Below, one piece after another: positions 57,576 to 64,000 of a DNA stretch of 64,000 nt. The DNA lies in contig CP136065.1 of the NCBI GenBank assembly GCA_032622095.1, positions 246,635,474 to 246,699,473 on the forward strand, read 5' to 3'. Below the pieces are notes generated by a model. It did no database searches. It was given only the letters and a program-made list of their open reading frames with translations, and was not told where the DNA came from. The DNA is from Siphonodentalium dalli. Taxonomy: Eukaryota; Mollusca; Scaphopoda; Gadilida; Siphonodentaliidae. Numbering within the stretch: position 1 is the first letter of the stretch; every line of letters starts with the position of its first letter. The translations under genes were made by a program, and so were the position numbers.

Positions 57576-57658
57576 CAAAACGCGTTTGAGGGCAGTGATT
57601 ACAGTGCCGGAGCTATAGCATTAGCCTTCTACTCCGGATTCTGGGCGTACTCGGGATG
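57559..57658 (+). CDS. SLC7 light-chain amino acid transporter, one exon
   Basis: The acceptor is …gtatcattttag and the donor gatg|gtgagt. The 100-nt exon reads (two bases in) ETENFQNAFEGSDYSAGAIA, then LAFYSGFWAYSGW. ENF.N.FEG…S.GAI.LAFY.G.WAY.GW is the signature around transmembrane segment 6 of heteromeric (SLC3-linked) SLC7 transporters, closest by eye to the b(0,+)/y+L type. Members exchange neutral and cationic amino acids at the plasma membrane. No flanking exons were found: upstream is the junction array and a scaffold gap, and 6.3 kb downstream lack the expected 'NYVTEE'-type exon. It is either part of a long-intron gene or a fragment. Confidence 0.8.
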
Positions 57659-57696
57659 GTGAGTCTAGTTGCTAATACGAATTCGTCAGCATTCCT

Positions 57697-57953
57697 TGAC
57701 AAGCCTTGAATAGGGTGTCTGTCATTTGCAGAATGAGGTCCCCAAAGGGTGAATTTAGTGATGCTACCCCCGCATAGCGGGCTAGCATCACCAAATTCAC
57801 CCTCTGGGGACCTCATTCTGCTTACATCTCAGCAGAATGAGGTTCCCAGAGGGTGAATTTGGTGATGCTAGCCCGCTATGCGGGGTAGCATCACTAAATT
57901 CACCCTCTGGGGACCTCATTCTGCAAATGACAGACACTCTATTTCGAGGCTTG
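57697..57953. mobile_element. Complete foldback element
   Basis: 'aagccttgaatagggtgtct' / 'agacactctatttcgaggct' ends with two palindromes (57729-57825 and 57830-57925) whose centres read 'ccccgcatagcggg' and 'cccgctatgcgggg'. About 38 bp downstream of the SLC7 exon. Confidence 0.85.
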
Positions 57954-58231
57954 TTCCTTGATTACAACAGTAATCGCCAACATTTAAGCCTTTCTTTTCT
58001 GAACACACATTGATGAGTAGTTCCCTTAGGAAATGTTCAGGTAATAAGTTCAACAAACAACCATAGGTCATTAGTTAGTCAGCACACATAATTGAATACG
58101 GCAATCAGCAATGCCGAAGCAAACTGGGCCATTGCAAAGGGTTGCCGTTGGAGATTACCGAAGCCAACCAATCTGAATTAAATTAAGAGACCTGTTGTTA
58201 GTTGAACTTATTATTAGAACATTTCCCTTCA

Positions 58232-58379
58232 TTAACCCTTTCAGTGCCAAGTCCGATTTTTGTATCAACCCATATTTCCTTGATCATTTTTCAAATTTAT
58301 TGATTATAATAATGTGATACATTGATGGAAAGAGCTCTTAGGTTGATACAAAAATCGGACTTGGCACTGAAAGGGTTAA
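58232..58379. mobile_element. TTAA-flanked MITE, second family
   Basis: ttaaccctttcagtgccaag … cttggcactgaaagggttaa, 148 bp. The left arm is complete and part of the right arm is deleted after 'aagagctctta'. Confidence 0.85.
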
Positions 58380-58469
58380 ATAGGACTCCTTCTGTACTTA
58401 AACAATCTGGGAGGGGGTGGGGGTGACATGTGGCCTGTCAGCCTTTTATTTTCCTTAAAATCCTTCCAG

Positions 58470-58717
58470 ATGAAAAAATTATAAAATTGTTAAAAAATAT
58501 AAGAAAAAATTATAAAAATTGTTATGGAATGTTAGGAAAAATAATAAAGAATGATAAAAATTGTTAAAGAATGTAAGAAAAATTGATAAAAATTGTTTGG
58601 CCAATGCATTCTCTTATATATGCGAGGCGACCTATGGTTGATTCGCATATATAAGAGAATGCATTGGCACAGGGTCTTTAATGTTGCTCCAGTGCAGCTC
58701 CCGTCATGAAAGGGTTA
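58470..58717. mobile_element. Partial TTAA-type MITE with one hairpin
   Basis: A/T-rich 'gtaagaaaaattgat' spacer, hairpin 58601-58667 and right end 'ccgtcatgaaagggttaa'. No left terminus. Confidence 0.75.
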
Positions 58718-59692
58718 AGTTTATGACTAGTATCAACCGTAGAATGGGTTAATAGTATAAAAGTTTTTATGTGTAAGCAATATTTGCTAAGTGGGTGTCT
58801 GACCAGGTAACACGTTGTCCAGACGTAGTGAACACCAAACCTGGCACACCAGAATGACAAAAACAAGTCAAAGTGAGATGCCGGCAGGTAGACCAGAGGC
58901 CTTTTGGAAAAGTCAAATGAGGATAAGAGCAAAAAACGGCTTAAAACATATTTGTCAAAAGAATCGTTCACGCAATACTGCCGGACACATAATACACGGG
59001 CTATATATGTTGCAATGTCTCCTCTACACAACACTATGCTTGGCAATATTTTAAGTTCCCGTCCCGATGACTCAGTAAGTAAGGCACATGGTACTAAATG
59101 GAGGGGACCTCGATGACCCAGCCAGCAAGGTGCACGAACTCCCACGCGGAAACCCAGATGTCCCAGTCATCAACGTGTATGACCCTCTTACGGGTTGGAT
59201 CCCGGTGCCTCAACCGGTAAGGGTTAATAGTAGAAAAGTGTCAAAATACATAGTTTATTCTGAGGCTGACTTTAATATGCTTGTTTAAAACAAATTTACC
59301 TGAAAGATGTCATTGTTTTTATAAAAGTAGCAAATATATATGTATACCCCTAGCACTGCAGCGTTTATCAAAGTATCTCAGAAATGTATGCTGCCTGTCT
59401 TGTCTGTTTGACAGGTATCCCATTCGAGATGTTAGTTATGTAGCTATCGGGTCTGAAATCGCCTGCAGATGTTAGCATTGTAGTTATCGGATCTGACAAT
59501 TATGTAAATAGGCTGTCTCGGTGTAATGTAGTAGCATGTCTGCTAATCAGGTGTACCAGGAAGTCGATCTGAACACCCCTAATTTGCAGTGGAGTGAACT
59601 TCTGAACATGCCTAATTGACAAAAATAGCTTTAATAGTGACTGTGGTTCATTGTCTTTAGCTGTCATATTTCATGTACTAATGCTTCTCGTA
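58718..59692. other. Unassigned; candidate exon unsupported
   Basis: Overlapping frames on both strands (58678-59145 minus, 58815-59288 plus) contain peptides such as NVYDPLTGWIPVPQPVRV, but splice signals are weak and I recognise no domain. The duplicated phrase 'gatgttagttatgtagctat' / 'gatgttagcattgtagttat' occurs at 59428 and 59467. Confidence 0.35.
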
Positions 59693-59875
59693 CAGTAATG
59701 CCCTAAATAATTGACTCCTTAACCACAGCAGAATTATGGGTATTTTTTCAGGATTTAGACGGAAATATGGCTTGTTGCCATTCATCAGAAAGCTCTCACT
59801 TAGAGCTTTCCGATGAATGGCAACAAGCCATATCTCCGACTAAATCCTAAAAAATTACCCATAATTCTTAGGAAT
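59693..59875. mobile_element. Tc1/mariner-type MITE, right end truncated
   Basis: TA|CAGTAATGCCCTAAATAATT with both arms as in 46518. The right arm stops at 'cccataattct', so the last ~35 bp are absent. Confidence 0.8.
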
Positions 59876-59884
59876 ATTTACAAG

Positions 59885-60352
59885 CATCAAACCCATATAC
59901 AGCCTGAGAATATGGTGTCAGACATTTGCAGACTTAGGTCCCCGGAGGGTGAATTTAGGGATGTTACCCTGCACAGCTGGATAGCATAACCAAATTTATC
60001 CTCTGGGACCTCATTTGGCATGGCTTCATCTTCTGTGGGTGACCTAGATACAGATTTGAGTTCCCAGATGGTGAAGATTGTGATGTGCACACATTGGGCA
60101 CCTTGATTATACATTGTGTCATCTGCCAATTTGGGGATATAGAGAAACTAAACTAAAAAAGAAAAAGAAACTCTCTAAAGAAGTTTCTAAAGAAACTGAA
60201 ATACTTGTTATTTTAATATCTGATAATAAAGATACTTTCCAGAGAAGATGGGGTCCCCAGAGGGATGAATTTAGTTATTCTAGCCCACTGTGTGGTGTTG
60301 CGTAACTAAATTCATCCTATGGGGACCTCATTCTGCAAATATCCAGCACCAT
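59885..60352. mobile_element. Long-form foldback element, reversed
   Basis: Palindromes at 59920-60015 and 60247-60335 enclose the unique middle of 26170-26380 in reverse orientation ('ctgccaatttggggatatag'). It has a duplicated 'aaagaagtttctaaag' patch near 60176. Confidence 0.75.
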
Positions 60353-60449
60353 ATACGCAGGGGTGCTGGAGCAAGGGGAGGGGCAGATGCACCTCTTGCA
60401 GGGACCAGCCGTGGAGATAACTTGGGAAATGTCTTCTCCCTAAAATGTA

Positions 60450-61257
60450 TCATTATACCCCCCGCAACGAAGTTAGGGGGGGTATACTGGAGTCAGCTTG
60501 TCCGTCCGTCCGTCGTCTGTCCGTGGACACAAATTTGTCCGGAGTTTTTCTAAGTCGTTTTTGGATCAATTTCCGTGAAACTTGGCACAGACATCAACCA
60601 CCATGGGAACCTGTGCACCTGCGATTATGATGTCTGTCGGACTTTTTTTGTGTGGAGTTATTCCCCCTTTTTCGACTTAGAATTGTTTTCGCAACATACA
60701 TAATTTTGTCCAAGCTTTTATTCCTACATTTTTTGGTGGAGTTATCCCCCCTTTTTCGACTTAGAAAATTTTCGCAACATGTATACTTTTGTCCGATCTT
60801 TTAATCCTACATTTTTCGGTCAATTTTTTTAAAACGTGGCACAGATATTTAGTACCATGGGAACTTGTGCACCTGCGATTATGACGTCTGTTCGACATTT
60901 TTTGCTGGAGTTATCCCCCTTTTTCGACTTAGAAACTTTTTTGCAACATGCATAATTTTGTCCGGGCTTTTATTCCTACATTTTTCGGTCAATGTTTTTT
61001 AATCTTGGCACTGATATTTAGTACCATGGGAACCTGTGCACCTGCGATTATGACGTCTGTCCGACATGTTTTGTGTGAAGCTTTTATTCCTACATTTTTT
61101 GGTCAATAGGTTTAAGATTAGGGTTATGGTTGTACACCTGCAATGGGAACTGTTATTTTATTATTTTAACTAAATGTTTACTGACATGTGAAACATCTTA
61201 GTATTTTTAAAACAGGGGGGTATCCGTAGTCCCATTGGGACAGTCACACCTCTAGTT
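60450..61257 (+). mobile_element. Pearl/HINE-like element, second copy of 39340 family
   Basis: 'tataccccccgcaacgaagt' start, 'gtccgtccgtccgtcgtctg', and five core units ('tggcacagacatcaaccacc', 'ttattcctacatttttcggt', 'acctgcgattatgacgtctg'). The end 'ggggggtatccgtagtccca' + 'cacctctagttt' is the same as at 39976. More core units than the first copy. Confidence 0.85.
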
Positions 61258-61894
61258 TCTTCCTATTTTTGTCCCTAAGAGAAGTGTCCTCTCTAATATA
61301 GCATTATGCATATGTCCCTGTGGCATATTAGAAGTAAAGGTGTTATTACTCACTATAAATTCTAATGTTTTTATAAATGGGTTCTTAATACTTATTGGAT
61401 CATTGAAGAGTGGTGTAAATTGAACTTCAGCCATTGTTACTTCTCCCTGATAACAGTCCACTTCTCCCTAATAGCCAAATGGGAGAAGTGACTGAAAATA
61501 AATGAATGCGAATCTGGGTGTTTCTCTGCCTATTTCTATACTACCGGTATATACAAATAATCACAGAACTACTAGTAAGTACTTGTGATTAATATTACGA
61601 GTCTTCATTTTATGGCATCATCATTTTTTTATTAGGAGAGACCTGTAGTGAGCTATATCATCCGCTTTGTGGCCGGAAGCATCTTGGGACCACAATTAAG
61701 GAATTAAGCCTTCTATTTCTTTTTGTGCCATCCCCGGTAGCTAGACGTGCATGTACCCTGTATGATTATTCCAAATTTCAACCTCACCATAAATCCTTTG
61801 GTTTTCTTTACAGTCTCATATTTATTTCAAACTGTTTCTATCTATACACAGCTCTATAACTGAAATTATGTTAAAAACTCATTTTTATGTTTAC
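61258..61894. other. Unassigned sequence
   Basis: No exon, RNA gene or repeat boundary recognised. A minus-strand 69-codon frame at 61252-61461 overlaps the repeat end and is not called. Confidence 0.35.
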
Positions 61895-61966
61895 CCATAC
61901 CATAGTATGGTAAACATAATGTCGACGTCCGGATTGACCACTCGTCGTGCGTCCGTCCGTCCGTCC

Positions 61967-62001
<35 letters not shown>

Positions 62002-62770
62002 CGTGGACACTTTACGCATGGTGCGATAACTCAAATATTTTCTATCCGATCGGAACTAAATTTTGTATATGAGTTTCTCAGACTGAAATACAGATCGAGT
62101 TCGAATATGGGTTTGATCCGAGTTTTTTTTAACGGAGTTATGACCCTTTTTCAACTTCGAATTCACGCATGCTGTCATAACTCAAACAATTTTTATCTGA
62201 TCGGAACCAAACTTGGTATGCGAGTTTCAGAGCCCAAAATACAGATCGAGTTCGAATATGGGTTTGATCCGAGTTTTTTTTACGGAGTTATGGCCCTTTT
62301 TCGACTTCGAATTCACGCATGCTGTCATAACTCAAACAATTTTTATCTGATCAGAACCAAATTTGGTATGCAAGTTTCAGAGCCCAAAATACAGATCGAG
62401 TTCGAATATGGGTTTGATCCGAGTTTTTTTTACGGAGTTATGGCCCTTTTTCGACTTAGAATTCATGGATGCTACGATAACTAAAAAAAAATTTATCTCA
62501 TAAGAACCAAATTTGGTATGTGAGTTTCTCTATCTAAAATACAATTCGAGTTCGAATATGGGTTTGATCAGATTATTTTTAATGGAGTTATGGCCCTTTG
62601 ATATAGAATTCATCCATGCTTCGATAGCTCAACCAGTTATCGTCTGATAGGAACCAAATTTGGTATGTGAGTTTCTCAACTCAAAATACAGATCAAGTTT
62701 GAATATGGGTTATATCCTGTTTTTTATACCAGAGTTATGGCCCTTTTTAACTAAGGATTGAACAGATTCG
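61895..62770 (+). mobile_element. Pearl/HINE-like element with (gtcc/gtct)n microsatellite
   Basis: 'ccataccatagtatggtaaa' (short inverted repeat) at the left end, then gtccgtcc / gtctgtct repeats (61950-62003). Five core units of about 150 bp follow: 'acgcatgctgtcataactca', 'gaaccaaatttggtatgnga', 'cagatcgagttcgaatatgg', 'ggagttatggccctttttcg'. One more decayed unit lies at 63200-63310. A 125-codon open frame across the units is due to the repeat length, not a gene. Confidence 0.85.
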
Positions 62771-64000
62771 ATATTTTTATGCTTATCATGTAGAACCATA
62801 GCAGCTAACCCCTGTGATATCAGTTAGCACAGAGAGAGAGAGAGAATAGATTAACTTGTATTATTGGAAATTAGAGTTATTTTTAGCCATCATATTGTCA
62901 AGGCACAGTGGAAGCTGTAATTGGACAGAGAACCATCTGTTGTTTATTGTATTTCCATACAGCTCTCTGGTTTAGGATATCAATGCAGTGTTCCAGTGAC
63001 ATACCTGTACCTAATTTTATTGAGTTAAAATTGTTAACCCTTGTCATCAATTTAATGCTTTTGTATATTTTTCATGTAATCATTCTCCTATTATATCCCT
63101 TTCACTTGTATGGATTTTTGTGGTTAAAATGAACCCTTTATTCTCAACATTCCTTATACTTAGCAGAAATACCTTTCATCTGATATATCTCATTTTATTG
63201 AGATGTATGTAAATTTTGTATGTGAATTTCTCAGCCCAAAATACAGATAGATTTCGAATTTGGGTTTGATCCATTTTTTTATATTTTAAACAGAGTTATG
63301 GCTTATGGATTTTCGTGTCAGAACTGAAAATAGCTGATCACTATCGCCAAGGTATGGGTTAAACATCTGCCGATCGTGATCGGCCTCTCGTTGTAACTAG
63401 TATTCATAATTTTTTAATACATGTATTTCTAGTTATCAAAAATCAATCAATCAATAACTCAGTTCCCTTAGGAAATGTTCAAATAATATGTTCAACAACC
63501 GACCATCTGAACATTTCCCACCATATAATATAAATTCTTCTGCATCTGTATTAGCTTTTGATCTGTCTTCCGTCTGCTTTTATTACCTGTACATCCCTCC
63601 AAATGAATAATAGACCATTCGAATGTATACTTTTCTAACTGGTTGAGAGAATACATTTAGTATAGAAAGGATTGAACGGTGTTTCTATTCTATTCGTCTA
63701 TTCGCATGGTTTACAAACAAAGAATAGACCATCCCATTGTATACTCTGAGAACTGAATTGGTGAATCCATTCCAAAATAAACAATTGAAGAGATACTGCT
63801 TCATTTGATTTCCAGCCATATTCCATCATATTGTTCCAATGGTTAAACAGTGCATGCTATTGATATTGCCTGCTGGCACACTACAAATTGTTTCAGAATG
63901 GGGCAAGTCTGACACTCCTAATTGTTTGGTAAGGGAGTCTTGTTAATGAAGAATGATACCGTTCTATGTCATTCCATGTTATAACCAGCGTGAGACACCC
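62771..64000. other. Unassigned sequence to window end
   Basis: AT-rich, with an (ag)n run at 62829-62845 and the stray repeat unit at 63200-63310. Paired phrases 'aatagaccattcgaatgtat' (63608) and 'aatagaccatcccattgtat' (63722) with 'actggttgagagaatacatt' / 'actgaattggtgaatccatt' show an old ~115-bp tandem duplication. No gene seen. Confidence 0.4.

Noticed and set aside
3337-58667. Direct repeats with spacers as a CRISPR array
   Set aside because: The repeated 67-nt hairpins lie inside TTAA-flanked MITEs far apart in an intron-containing eukaryotic genome; spacing and context do not fit CRISPR.
58678-59145. 155-codon minus-strand frame
   Set aside because: Starts within repeat-flanking sequence, overlaps the MITE end, and no conserved motif is recognised.
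62107-62484. 125-codon frame with three near-identical repeats
   Set aside because: Arises because the pearl/HINE-like core unit length is a multiple of three here; other units are interrupted.

Overview
This is a eukaryotic, AT-rich, intron-rich and very repeat-rich window. Short exons with GT/AG junctions are scattered through tens of kilobases of non-coding DNA. The repeats (tandem-core 'pearl'/HINE-like elements with (gtcc)n/(gtct)n microsatellites, TTAA-flanked MITEs, 8-bp-TSD hAT elements, palindromic foldback elements, a tRNA-related SINE) are the mixture known from mollusc genomes, especially bivalves. I infer a lophotrochozoan, probably a mollusc. The species cannot be read from the sequence.

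Protein-coding content. (1) Gene A, + strand, 1507-4190: the last three exons of an unrecognised protein, phases joining perfectly to a stop at 4190. (2) Gene B, + strand, 23151 to at least 48901: eleven exons whose phases all join into one reading frame of 2332 nt (777 codons plus one base). The N-terminus has acidic/Ser and Lys/Arg-rich stretches; the middle is helical and TPR-like. I do not recognise the family, and the 3' end is not found. (3) An orphan exon at 54557-54757 that may belong to gene B, but only if an exon is missing between them. (4) A single exon at 57559-57658 of an SLC7 light-chain amino acid transporter, closest by eye to the b(0,+)/y+L type.

Mobile layer. TTAA-flanked (piggyBac-type) MITEs at 3306, 6867, 22130, 31123, 42128, 42546, 47176, 47817 and 58232, plus degraded copies. 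Many carry the same 67-nt near-perfect hairpin although their termini differ. Three complete hAT-type elements lie at 27429-28312, 49188-49870 and 52580-53915 (the last nested in a foldback element), with a partial fourth at 55224-55821. A 2.76-kb element with CACTG termini and about 59-bp TIRs (42788-45544) sits inside a TTAA element. Foldback elements, Tc1/mariner-type MITEs, LINE remnants (10613-11575 minus, about 34910-35632 plus) and many pearl/HINE-like arrays fill the rest.

The most unusual signal concerns splice junctions. At eight of them (acceptors at 3065, 37587, 41176 and 57559; donors at 24132, 26809, 33321 and 38093) the exon/intron boundary itself is the unit of a local tandem repeat. 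This leaves from one to about ten decoy splice sites beside the true one, always on its intronic side. One exon (37965-38093) also lies in an apparently perfect 649-bp tandem duplication. A 100-N scaffold gap lies at 55124-55223.
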